NCBI GenBank assembly: GCA_036320915.1
Contig: JAXBDG010000015.1
Coordinates: 310,001-374,000, forward strand
Direction: 5' to 3'
From: Linnemannia elongata
Lineage: Eukaryota > Mortierellomycota > Mortierellomycetes > Mortierellales > Mortierellaceae
DNA: 64,000 bases
Part shown: positions 1 through 10,600 of the stretch, in pieces
How the letters are laid out: every line of letters starts with the position of its first letter
Position numbering within the stretch: the first letter of the stretch is position 1
Notes under the pieces: generated by a model
Told to the model about the DNA's origin: nothing
What the model saw: only the letters and a program-made list of their open reading frames with translations
The model's database searches: none
Translations under genes and position numbers: made by a program

Positions 1-797
1 TCCATGCTCCATCTTATAACCTCAAACTTAACCTCCTGTAATCGTTTCAGTCCAAAGACCGCCCTCGACAATAACCGGATATCCCGACGGTCCTTGATGA
101 CCAGGCTGGTAAGTCGGAGGTCGAGGAGGTGAGGGTTGGAATCGAGGAGCCAACAAATTAGGGTGAGTGATGCACGGGGGTCCTCCGAGGAGGGGACAGG
201 GTAAGGACGGCGGTCGGAGACGGAAAGGTTATAATTGTCGAAAGAGTGATAGGGAGGGGGAGGAGTTAGGAAGCCCAGGTGGAGGTCTAGTTTTGTCAGG
301 AGTGTCATTAGCGGGATAGGATACAACGTACGGATCTGTGGGTCTGGAGGGGCTAACCACCGTGGGCGTCGCGACAGTCTCATCCGTTCCTCCTCCCCCT
401 GCGCCTCCTGCGTCTCCCGCTCTCCCCTGCCGACGACCACCTCATCGACTGGTCCTGGTGGCGGTTGTAGTTGTAATGCTGAGGACTGGTCCTGGTAGTC
501 AAACACGCAATTGACGTAATACACCATCTCAAAAAGGCCCAATTCAAGATGCCGGACAAAGTCCACATTTCTGACAAGGGCTCTAATTGCTTTTTTGGAA
601 GTGAAAAGATTCTTCTTCTTTTCTTCTTTCTGGCCGGCGTGGATGTAGTAATAAAGTGCAGGGATGCAGAGCGCGTATATGTAACGATTGGTTCGCATCA
701 GGCAAGCGAGGCTTTTGTTGTCCAGGTGGTTATGTGCGAGATAGGCGACTAGTTCTGGCACCTCGAGGAACCGTGTTGTCGCCGAGGTTGATTGCAT
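1..797 (-). CDS. F-box/LRR-type protein, 5' part (runs off left edge)
   Basis: The minus-strand frame is open without a break from an ATG at 797 to the window edge, giving about 265 residues and no stop. The start is MQSTSATTRFLEVPELVA, which aligns with the F-box starts of the neighbours at 3222 and 31351. It is a tandem paralogue of the 1123-3303 gene: the same F-box, the shared CIPALYY, the MRLSRRP.WLAPPDPQIRTL block and the LDLRLTSLVIK repeat region follow in order. Such proteins generally act as substrate adaptors of SCF ubiquitin ligases; the target is unknown. The part after residue ~120 is nearly identical to the neighbour, while the first ~110 residues are clearly more diverged. It could be a functional gene or the start of a pseudogene, since the 3' end is not visible. 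The visible frame is intact. Confidence 0.75.
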   Translation of the reverse strand, partial: MQSTSATTRFLEVPELVAYLAHNHLDNKSLACLMRTNRYIYALCIPALYYYIHAGQKEEKKKNLFTSKKAIRALVRNVDFVRHLELGLFEMVYYVNCVFDYQDQSSALQLQPPPGPVDEVVVGRGERETQEAQGEEERMRLSRRPRWLAPPDPQIRTLYPIPLMTLLTKLDLHLGFLTPPPPYHSFDNYNLSVSDRRPYPVPSSEDPRASLTLICWLLDSNPHLLDLRLTSLVIKDRRDIRLLSRAVFGLKRLQEVKFEVIRWSM

Positions 798-1122
798 TGC
801 GTGGGAGAAGGGGAGGGGACTGTTGTGGTTATGAGGGTAGTGGTGGTGGGTTGTTGCAGCTGTCCAAAACGCGAAAAGTGCCCAAAGTGAGAGTTTAAGA
901 ACATTAGTTGAAGAACAGGAGGTGGCTTGCGAGCATCATGGCTGAGCTGATAACTTAATTTGTGTCATGATTTGATCACGAATTATTCTCGTTCAAGACA
1001 ACGGCAGCCTTTTTTTTGGATCATCATCAAAGTAAACACTTTAAAGAACTGCGGACAAAAAAATAACAGCATAGGAAGAAAAGAAGACAACGATCGTTAA
1101 TTTAATAAAGCCCACAAAGATC
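798..1122. other. spacer between tandem F-box/LRR copies
   Basis: A 325-bp spacer between the start of the first copy and the stop of the second. The part next to 797 still resembles the 5' leader of the neighbouring copy (an ACAACA/CCC-rich stretch just before the start), so the duplication included some leader sequence. No other gene is seen. Confidence 0.5.
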
Positions 1123-3303
1123 CTATTTCCGTGACCTCTTTCGTCGCTCCATGAACCAGCTGAACTGCTTGCAGGCTTTACGAATGACCTTAGCCTTCAC
1201 TTGTGGCGACCAATGTGTACCTGATAACCTTAATAACTCAGCCCTCTCTAGTGCTGGCCAATAGTTTTCCATCCATGTCGCTTCATCTATCCCAATCGTC
1301 GCCCTTGTTTCTTCAGTCAACACAGAGACCGACCCGAACAGCGTGTTCAGCTTTGTCAACCCTCCCAGGAGCTGCAGGTATCCTGGTCGACCCGTCTCAT
1401 CGTTCTTGAGGTTCAGCATCCCCGGAAACGAGTTCTGTTCGAACTTTGTGTCCGCGAGGCGGGCGCCAGCTGGGTCGTAGTAAACGGCCTTTAGCGTTAA
1501 TCGCTCCAATTCTGTGAGTGCGCCTATTTGTCGGTAAAGGGCTTCCAATGATTGAAACTGAGCTGTCTCCGCTGGTGAGAGGGTCGTAGGCGGTGGGCGG
1601 TTGTAGTAGGGTACAAGACCCATTTCTTTGGAGCGGTGGAGAGGCTCGTCCGGAATCACAATCGTCAAATCCAGATCCTGGATCCTTGTGCAACCCCAGG
1701 GGTATTCGATCGCATCATCCAGGTTGATGCATAGTGGTGGTTGTTGTTGTCGATAATTGGCCGGCAGATCCCTCGACCTGAGATAAACTTGTAATCGTTC
1801 CAGAGCCCAACACTCGACCAGAATCGTCTGGATCGCCTTACTGTCAATGTTCATACAGCCCATCAGCTCAATCTCGCGCAAGGTGGCCGATTGTCTCCGG
1901 AACACCGATCCTATATCATCGCTGGTCAACCCAGGGATCAGAGACGACCATCCCGGGAAAAGGTATCTCTGCACCTGATGTGCCGGCAGTGCTTCCAAGA
2001 TCCTGAACACCAGTCCTCTGTCGGCGTCGAAAAGCGATCCCTTTTTAACGATTGTCAACTTTGGACAAAGCCGCTGGGCAATTTCTTGTGCGAGTTGTTG
2101 AGGGTGTTGGATCGAATGGATAGGAGGGACGAGAATGGTGGTCAAGTTTGGGCAATGTTCCAGCATCGACCGGAACTCGGCCTCTGACAGATCTTGATCT
2201 TTCAGACACCCAAGTTGTAGACTTATCAAATGCACCATCGGTTCCTTACGTAGGCGAGGTACCGCCAGTTCACCCCTACTCTCGTCACCGTCGCCGTCAT
2301 CGCCAACTTCGTCGTGGTCGTCGTCCTCAGTCTTCTCCCAGGACAGCGGCTGCTCCTGTCTAATCCTCCTGTACTCCTCCGTCACCTCCTTCCACAAGTC
2401 AGTATCTTCCGCTTTCACCTCCAAATAAAACTTCCTCAGCGTCGGTGAACAAGCAAAGAAAATCGCTAAAGCCAGTCCTTGCGTCGCCTTCAGATACTTT
2501 CCTGCCTCATCCCTGCTCCATCTTGTAGCCTCAAACTTCATTTCCTGTAATCGCTTCAGTCCAAAAACCGCCCTCGACAATAAGCGGATATCACGACGGC
2601 CCTTAATGACCAGACTGGTAAGTCGGAGGTCGAGGAGGTGAGGGTTGGAATCGAGGAGCCAGCAGGTTTGGGTGAGTGTTGCACGGGGATCCTTCGAGGA
2701 GGGGAGAGAGTAGGGGCAGCGGTCGGAGGAAGAAGAGGGAGGAGTTGGGAAGTCCAGGTGGAGGTCTAGTTTTGTCAGGAGTGTCATTGGCGGGATAGGA
2801 GACAACGTGCGGATCTGTGGGTCTGGAGGGGCTAACCACTGTGGGCGTCGCGACAGTCTCATCCGTTCCTCCTGCTGCGCCTCGTGCGCTCCTGTGAAGA
2901 CACCGTCGACTAATGGTAGGAGCGATGCTGAAGGCTGGTCCTGGTAGACAAACACGCAATTGACGTAATAAACCATATCCATCAGATTCATATCGAGATC
3001 CCGGACTAGGTCCACATTCCTAGCAAATGCGTCAATTGATTCCTTGGAGGCGAAAAGGTTCTTTCTCATGGGCCTGAAGTCGGCATAGACGTTGTAATAA
3101 AGAGCTGGGATACAGAATGAGTGAAGTTGACGGCTGGTTCGCATCAGGCGAGAGATGCTTTTGTGGTCTAGATGATGTGCGACATGGGCGACTAGTTCTG
3201 GGAGCTCAAAGAAGCGTGTCATTGCTGAGGTAGGCTGCAATGCAGGGGACGGGAGGGGGGTTGTTGTAGTTATGGATGAAGTGATGGTGTTATCGAATGG
3301 CAT
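1123..3303 (-). CDS. F-box/LRR-type protein
   Basis: Single-exon gene of about 726 aa if the ATG at 3303 (MPFDNTITSS) is used. A later ATG at 3222 (MTRFFELPELV) begins exactly at the F-box and matches the short N-termini of the paralogues. An ATG further upstream at 3351 overlaps a TATA-like sequence and is unlikely. The F-box lies at about residues 28-75 (FFELPELVAHVAHHL, then a CIPALYY landmark), followed by leucine-rich repeats with the conserved block LMGCMNIDSKAIQTILVEC and an acidic loop (DDDHDEVGDDGDGDE). Expected role: SCF ubiquitin-ligase substrate receptor; the target is unknown. It lies just upstream of its tandem copy at 1-797 and is closely related to the gene at 31351-33327 on the other strand. 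No frame break is seen. Confidence 0.85.
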   Translation of the reverse strand: MPFDNTITSSITTTTPLPSPALQPTSAMTRFFELPELVAHVAHHLDHKSISRLMRTSRQLHSFCIPALYYNVYADFRPMRKNLFASKESIDAFARNVDLVRDLDMNLMDMVYYVNCVFVYQDQPSASLLPLVDGVFTGAHEAQQEERMRLSRRPQWLAPPDPQIRTLSPIPPMTLLTKLDLHLDFPTPPSSSSDRCPYSLPSSKDPRATLTQTCWLLDSNPHLLDLRLTSLVIKGRRDIRLLSRAVFGLKRLQEMKFEATRWSRDEAGKYLKATQGLALAIFFACSPTLRKFYLEVKAEDTDLWKEVTEEYRRIRQEQPLSWEKTEDDDHDEVGDDGDGDESRGELAVPRLRKEPMVHLISLQLGCLKDQDLSEAEFRSMLEHCPNLTTILVPPIHSIQHPQQLAQEIAQRLCPKLTIVKKGSLFDADRGLVFRILEALPAHQVQRYLFPGWSSLIPGLTSDDIGSVFRRQSATLREIELMGCMNIDSKAIQTILVECWALERLQVYLRSRDLPANYRQQQPPLCINLDDAIEYPWGCTRIQDLDLTIVIPDEPLHRSKEMGLVPYYNRPPPTTLSPAETAQFQSLEALYRQIGALTELERLTLKAVYYDPAGARLADTKFEQNSFPGMLNLKNDETGRPGYLQLLGGLTKLNTLFGSVSVLTEETRATIGIDEATWMENYWPALERAELLRLSGTHWSPQVKAKVIRKACKQFSWFMERRKRSRK

Positions 3304-3340
3304 GGTTGCACCATAATAAATGAACGAAGTAGGGGGCTTT

Positions 3341-3350
3341 GATTTATACA
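3341..3350 (-). promoter_or_regulatory. TATA-like box of the F-box/LRR gene
   Basis: The minus strand reads TGTATAAATC about 40 bp upstream of the ATG at 3303. A TATA element here would place the transcript start near 3310-3320, which favours 3303 or 3222 as the start codon over 3351. Confidence 0.4.
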
Positions 3351-3515
3351 TCCGCAAAGAAATTCATTCTGGCTAGAAGCGAGAGGTTGGTGTGACAGAG
3401 ACACAGGGGCTGATAATGAACCGACAACGTGTTACCAATGGTGCATTGCTAGTGTGTTTTGTGGATGAGGGGAGAACATTCGGTCAAGCGGACGCAGCCC
3501 AAGAAAAAAAGGATC

Positions 3516-5944
3516 CTAGAAAGGTATGCCTTTCTCATTGATCTCCTCGGCAACAAAGTTGGTGGCCACAAGAAGTTCTGCCACGTTCTTGAGCGATGGG
3601 TCAACAATGGCGTCGCCAAACGAGTCCCAGACATCAAACAGCCCCGGATTAACAACTCCCTCCATCTCGGACATATCCTCAAGCATCAACTCTTGGTGAG
3701 ACTTTCCCTTGTGGTGACAGCAGGTCGAATCCCTGGCTCGCTGAAAGACCCTGCTTGTACTCATGAAACGCCATCCAGTGCAGAGCCAAGTAATGTTGCG
3801 ATCCATCACAAAGGGATCCTGAACCACCAGTCCAGAGAATGATCCCAAGGTAAACGTCTGAGCAGTTCCAGGCATGAACATACTACACTTCTTGCCCTGA
3901 TGGTCAACCGAACCCACAACGCTGAAGGTTCCCTCAGGCAAGTCCTCTTCCAAGGGGAGATTACGCTCCCAGCTCTTGAACTTGGATGCGGTGTACTCAA
4001 AAAAGTCGACCAGGAGATCGACGACAGGCTGCTTGGAACGACTTTTATCATAGGGGCGCTTCTGTGCGAGGTCCTTGTCGTAACGGAACGAGATCGCGAG
4101 ATGGTTGGGATGAAGAGTTGTCGTGGACTTGATCTCAGTGGCATAGTTTGAATTGGAGGCAGAGGCGATGAGGGGCTCCAGGGCGCTCACGGCACTAATG
4201 AGGGCGTCGACATTCGAGACCTCGGTTCCACCAGTGGCACCATGGCCAGATCCACCTCGGCGCTGGTTGCCCCTGCGGCCTTGTCGGTTAGTGTTCCTTT
4301 CCTGTGTTTTCGCCGACTGCGGTGGAACCATGACAGAAACGTCGCGTGTCGGGAGGGTTGTTTTAGGAGTCCTAGGGAGAGCGTTGATAGCCTTGCCGGT
4401 ATGGAACCCAAAGTCGACTCGTTTGCCCTGATGATGCAACAGTTTGGGGAGGATCGACTTGTGCTGTAAAAAGTGGATCGCGATCATAGCAGCAGCATAG
4501 TTGCTCAGTGCCTCTCGAGATCGTCCATGGTTGTCCAGTGTCTTTTGGACGGCAAAGACAAACGGCTCGACGCGACTGTCGATAGCGGTGTAGGTTTGGA
4601 GGAGCTCGCGAGTGTGAATGTCGAAGGGGTTATACAGAGTGACCTGGCAGGTGAGCTCCGTCTTGGGATCACGGAAGCAGACGTAGTGTGGGTTGGCCTT
4701 GCAGGTAATGTCAAAGTATCGCTTACGCAGCAGGACTGACTCAAAGCCTGCGCTCTTGATCATAGTTGCCATTTCGCGAATGGCGCGGACTCTTTCGTCA
4801 CCAGATGGAGGGTGCTGATCCAAGGACATCCTGAAGACTCTATCGACCAACTCATCATCTGTGATTGCGGTTGTGCTGGTAGGAGATGAGGTTGCCTGGC
4901 CCTGCTTGGAATCTGTGGTTGCTGTGACAGGGTCCATGAGAAGCAGCTCAAGGTCATAGTCCGAGACGTGGATGCCTTTTGCAAATGAGCTATCGATGCA
5001 GAGAGGGTGAGTTCAAAGTGCGGGATGGTCGGTCTAGTTTAGAAAATTGCTTGTTTACTCCCTTTTGGTTGCTTTGCCTTATTCTGTGGACTGTCAACCG
5101 CTAAGCAAAGCTAACCTGAGAACAAGCACATCCATCGAGGTCAAAGCCTTGACGGCAGCAACAAGCTGCTCCTCCTTGTGCTTGCGGACATGGGTCGGAA
5201 GACACCCCTATGATGGCAAATATACGTCACGCGACAGTGATTCATCAGCCTCTGATATGCACGCTTGTAAACATTATGCGCAATTCATTTTCTCTTTGAG
5301 CAGCCAATCTCCCCCCCCCCCCCCCCCCCCCCCCTCCAGTAGCAGGAGAGAACACTTACTGCTTCCAACTTGTGGATGTAGACCTCGGACACAGCATGGT
5401 GGTTGTCCTTGCGCTGGATCTCCTGCATACACTCTGCCCCTGCCTGAATGACATCCGCTTCTGACGCCAACAGACCGTTCCTTTTCAGCAACCCCATTAA
5501 GAACTCCATCTCCTCTCGGTAAGCCTCTGGGACAAGAGTAATAAACCGCCGCCGGATATCGACCATGTCGGCAGCCGAGACAAAAGGACAGCTGACAAAG
5601 ACACAGAGCTCAGATCCAGCCTCGTCTCCGAACTCGATTTTCTCAGTGACGTGGTCAGGCAAGATCTTGAACCGGTTGCGGTTGCTAGTCAGAAAGGCGA
5701 CAACACCAGAAGCAAAGTTGAGACCGAGGCGGGTGATAGCTCTGCCGCGGTGACGATGAGTTTGCTTCATGGAGAGCTCGTCGTAATAGTGGCTGATGTA
5801 AGCAAATTTAGCAGCGAGCATAGCAGGAGGAAAGATGGTGCCGCTACGTTTGTTATTGCGCTCGATAGAGTCAAAGAGGAGGCGCTCGAAGACGTAGGCG
5901 ACGAGAGTTTGCTCTTGGAGCTGAAGTTCCTCCGGGATAGTCAT
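3516..5944 (-). CDS. Cid1-type non-canonical poly(A)/poly(U) polymerase-like protein
   Basis: Three exons (5944-5360, 5207-5116, 4989-3516) join in phase to 716 aa. The second junction splits the Ser226 codon at the start of the nucleotidyltransferase motif: SSFAKGIHVSDYDLELLL, with metal-binding Asp236 and Asp238. After a long insertion come the central-domain landmarks LLQTYTAIDSRVEPFVFAV and ALSNYAAAMIAIHFLQ, then a PAP-associated region with VVDLLVDFFEYTASKF. Family members add A or U to RNA 3' ends. Two oddities: the usual Gly of the GS motif is Ser, and the residue aligning with the third catalytic Asp (Cid1 CDI) is Gln341 (CQVTLY), so activity is uncertain. The first ~200 residues match no domain I recognise. 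Intron 1 carries a 24-nt G run on the coding strand. It could be an active TUTase/PAP using another carboxylate, or a pseudoenzyme. Confidence 0.8.
5311..5334. repeat. 24-nt C homopolymer (G run on coding strand)
   Basis: Twenty-four consecutive C on the plus strand, inside intron 1 of the minus-strand nucleotidyltransferase gene and 26-49 nt after its 5' splice site. In the transcript it is G24, able to form G-quadruplexes. Its length may be uncertain for sequencing reasons. Confidence 0.9.
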
Positions 5945-7648
5945 CGTGCGGTTGCAGTTGTTGTATGTTCTTATTATTTGTTGGTTTTAAGGGAGCAAGA
6001 TGGTAGTTGATGAGGAGTGCAGAGTGTGAGGCAGAAAGGCAAACAAAAAGGAGCGTGAGCGCGAGCGAGGGTGTCTGCCTTTGTCGATTTGAAGGCGAGA
6101 GGTGAAAGGGAAGAGAGGTGAAGAAGGAAAAAGAGGATGAGGAAATAAAGGTGAAAGAGCAACAAGGCTTGGCGGAGAGGTGATGGAGCGGTTGATGTTA
6201 AGTCGCTTTTAGTTGATGTACCAAAATCATGATCAAGCATATACACACGCGTAGTGGACGCGTCATTACATTGACTGGCTCACACCAAGTTTATGGGTGC
6301 GTTTAAAGAATCCGAAGTACTGCCTTGGCAGTGAGTATTGTTGAACCGCGCCTGAAAAAGTCAAGGCCCATGACCAACTTTGAGCACATGAGAACAAAAG
6401 CAATGCGAGATGGTCCACGTTCACCAATGATGCGTGAGCATTCCATTTATTTACTCTACTTTCAATCGAATCGGCTCTGAAAAAAAAATATAAGGGTATG
6501 ATCACCTTGAAAAGTACAGAACAAAAAAGAAAGTTCCTCAACTGATGGAAACGAATAATAACGCGCCAGTAAATACATGTCAAATACATCGAGAAAGATA
6601 GGCCATAGTAAGTGAGATTTTTTTCACACTCTGACGCCACAACCCCAAGATTGTTGCCGCGCAAATTTAGGTCGGTCACCTTCCTGACAGATATCAAACT
6701 CTTTGTCAAGGCTTTGGTTCGATCCCCCTGCTCAGCAGTGTGCCTGTCTGTTTCCCCTTTGGAGGATATGCATTTCCGAGCGTTTTATTATTTTAATCTC
6801 CTCCTCGGTCTCATTTTTGCCTTTTTTTTGTCCTCAGTTAGAGGAGAAAGAAAAATAGCAGTTATTCTATGGGTGAGGGTCGCGATGGATAGGCAGGTTG
6901 CCGATCAAGTCTAATGGCCATTGAATGGAGCGCTGGTACGCTTCGACTTGTTTTGAATATTGTCGACAGTGTATGTTTTGTTGAGGAGGTTGACTGATGC
7001 CGTGAAGAAGCTATATCTTCAGAATTTAAGTAATGGTGTGTGGGGAAAGACTATTATGGTCGATACATATTATGTGCGTGAATGACAGAGTCAACAAGGG
7101 TGCGGATCCTCTGTTCAATGCAAGTGTGAGGTTCAAGGTCCTCAGGGCGGAGTCATACTCGTGTTCTCTACTTTGCTGACCCTGGATCGCGAACCAATTG
7201 AAATTTTGTGACGGTTGGTTCAGACAAACCCACCAGCTTCGACCGAGAGCGAGGAAGCACAGGTGGTGTTTGTGGAGAGAAGTGGGCATGGCAAGTGAAA
7301 ACTAGAAGGCACATCGTCAGCAACATCACCTTTTTCTTCTTTCTTTCGTTCTTTCTTTCTTCAAACCACGCCACTCACCGCATCACCAGGACAGGGACAT
7401 ACACACACCAAGAAGGAAGCATTGAACTGCGACGTTGCTCTTTCTTCTGCGACACACACACACCCATCATCCCCACAACTGGACGTCCATCCCATCACCT
7501 GCACCCTTTTTTTATTTCTGTCCGACAACGAGGAGTGTGTGACGTTCACAACAAAGAGCGACGCCTTGCTGCTGACAGAGAAATAACTTTCCACCGAAGC
7601 TCTTTTTCAACTCTTCGACAAAAGTGTGAAAGGGGACTTCCAACAAAT
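5945..7648. other. divergent intergenic region
   Basis: About 1.7 kb between the starts of the nucleotidyltransferase gene (-) and the calpain gene (+). It holds a pair of ACGCGT boxes near 6250 and pyrimidine-rich stretches shortly before the calpain ATG (7320-7520), as expected of a fungal leader. The open frames here, such as one over 6266-6709 on the minus strand, lack an ATG start or any recognisable protein pattern. I see no gene. Confidence 0.5.
6247..6263. promoter_or_regulatory. paired ACGCGT (MCB-like) boxes
   Basis: ACGCGT occurs at 6247-6252 and again at 6258-6263, 5 bp apart, about 300 bp upstream of the nucleotidyltransferase start at 5944. ACGCGT is the MluI cell-cycle box bound by MBF in yeasts. 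Function here is inferred from the motif only. Confidence 0.35.
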
Positions 7649-10600
7649 ATGGACGCTTACCCTTTCCCAGGGACACCCAAGACCCCTGGCTATGAACCGG
7701 ACCTATCGCCAATTGACTCTGGAAGTCAACCTCTGGACGGATCTCAGTGCAAGCAAGCCTCGCTATCTGATCTGTATGCTGAGGCATACCCCTTGGCGGT
7801 CCAGGCGGTCCAGGAGGATACTAATGGCGACCATCATACGGCGAGACTACTTTACTGCGAAGTGTGCGAGGTAACTATCACCACAGTGGCCTCAAGCGCA
7901 ATGTACTTCCAACTTTTTTATCAAGGAAACAGCGACTCACCAGTAACTTGTTCTTCGTTTTCTTACTGTTTGTAGATATTCATCAAGATATTGAAGCGTA
8001 AGGGCACACACTTTATTATTCAGGATGCTCAGAGCTATGAATCACAGGAGACCAGAGGACTAGTATTAACAACGAATTAATGTCTACTTTAAACCTCAGT
8101 GCTACCACCAGGAGAAGAACATAATCAAGTGCAAAGGAAGTCAGACCAATATACCAAAAGAGCCGAAGCAATCTGGGAGTCAAGGAGTGTCAGCACTGGA
8201 CCCGTTAAGGATATCAAAGAGCTGCCTACATACGAGAAGCTCGCTCAAGAGGCACAGGTAACTGACATTTCTGAAAGCGTTGTTGCTAATGCCCTCTGCA
8301 AACCATAAGCTGAGTCAGGGACCTAACAAACGCATTATTTCGGCCTTTTGGTTTTTAGTTTGCGTTTGAACAAGCGGTTGCAGAACAGGAGAAGCAACAT
8401 GAGCTAGGTGCACTGGACTTTTACACGGACTCTGCAGATCTCTTTTGGCAGGCCTGGAAAGGTAAACAGGTTGACAGTAGAGACGCATTGTGTGAACTAG
8501 TAGATTTCTTGATGACTGAGGACAACGACTAACTCTGGTTGTCAAACTACTTCTCTTTTGGACACGTAGATGCACCGGAAGGTTCGATCAAGGATGGACT
8601 TAAACAGCGACTGAGCGATGTCATGTCCAGGGCAGAGGATCTTAAAGGCGTCTCTATCAACCCAACCCCATTACTAAGTATGTATTTCAGCAGGACACTC
8701 TACGTACTATGCACTGCGTTCTCCAAGCATTGACGGATAGCTAACAGTGTATTATTTTTGTCCGCATGACAACAGAGATCAAGGCTAGTTCAACACCAGT
8801 GATCTCGGGACCATCTACTTTGACGCGTCAGGAACTGGAGGTCCTCAAAACAACCATGTTAATCAATAACAAAAAATACCACCCCTGGAGCGATTCGGAT
8901 GTCAAAGACTTGCTGCGGGAGAAAGGCCCTTTCACGGATCCGGACGGTATGCTGCCCCTGTCCGACAAGCAAACATCCAAATTTGGATCGTGGAAGCGAG
9001 TCTCGCAGATCATGGAGAATCCCAAGATGATTTGTCTTATTTCCAGTACCAGTATCGTCCAGGATATCGTGACTGATTGCTCCTTTGTCGCAAGTCTGTG
9101 TGTCAGTGCCAGCTATGAGCGACGATGGAAGAAGCAGGTAAGCCTGACAGTCCACTTGGTTTTAAGCGCTTTAGGATGTCAATAATCGAAGAGAGAAACG
9201 ACAAGCACTAACGGCACGCGTATACAACTTGCTGATAATAGCTCATTAGAGCGTGTATATACCCCAAGAACAAGTTTGGCGAGCCATGCTATAACCCTCA
9301 CGGAAAATACCTCGTGAAACTTACCTTCAATGGAATCGCCCGGCGCGTCGGTAAGCAACAGTCTCAGTTCAATTTTAGCTCTCTCTCAACGCAGAACATC
9401 TCAACAGATCTCTAATTAATTTTACGCGCTCCTTTTTCAAACATATCAGTGGTGGATGACTACTTGCCAGTATCAAAATCAGGAACACTCATGTGCACAT
9501 TCTCCACAAACAAGAACGAGCTGTGGCCCAGCATCATTGAAAAGGCTTATATGAAACTCATGGGAGGCTACGACTTTCCTGGTTCAAACTCTGGCATCGA
9601 CCTTTAGTAAGTCTAACTTGTTGATGTTTGCCTCAGGAGCTTGGAGATAGCCAATTGATATTGACAACCTACAATTGTCATCTTAATTCTTAATAGCGCA
9701 TTGACGGGGTGGATTCCAGAACACTTGTTTATCAAGGAAACTAATTTTGATATGGAGAAGCAATGGAAGCGCATGGTGAACGGACAACGAAATGGCGTGG
9801 CGCTGGTCACTATCGCAACGGGACATATGACGGACGAGGAGGCTGACCGCCTGGGACTCGTACCGACCCACGCGTATGCAGTCTTAGACCTGAAGGAGGT
9901 CCAAGGACTGCGATTACTTCAGGTCAAGAACCCCTGGAGTCACAAGCGGTGGAAGGGACCCTTCAGTCATCTGGATGCAGACCACTGGACGGATGAGTTG
10001 AAGGCAGAGCTGAACTTTGATCACTTTGCGGCCTTAAAGAACGACGACGGCATCTTCTGGATCGATTATGAGTCCGTCTGTTCGACTTTTGATACCATTC
10101 ACATCAACTGGAACCTTGAGACCCTCAACCACCGCGCCGTCATCCATGCGTAAGTGGATATTCCGGAGCGATGAACTCCAATTGTCTTTTCTTTCTGTGC
10201 CTTAGAGCCGATCTAACCTCAATTTGTAATTGATGTGAATAGACCATGGCCGTGTAATTATGGACCAAGGCGGGATAACTACAACCTTGGATATAATCCA
10301 CAGTTCACCCTGGCGACCAACGTCAAGGGATCTCGCCCTTGCGGCATCTGGCTGCTGCTCTCAAAACACATCACAGTGACCGAGGAGAACAGGGACTTTA
10401 TCACACTGCATGTCTTTGATGTACAAAAGCAGCAGAAGAACCAGGCATCGCTACTTTCTCCAACAACACCTCTCAGCGCCATTTCTTCTACGACCCCTAC
10501 CTCAGCAACACCAGGTTCGTTTGTCTCCACGCGGAGTTACGGCACGAGGATCTACTACGAGGGCAACTCGATGATCAAGGGTATGTACGTCAACAGCCCT

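Noticed and set aside
6266..6709. 147-codon minus-strand frame in the divergent spacer
   Set aside because: No ATG start, no recognisable domain and irregular composition; it lies in a promoter region.
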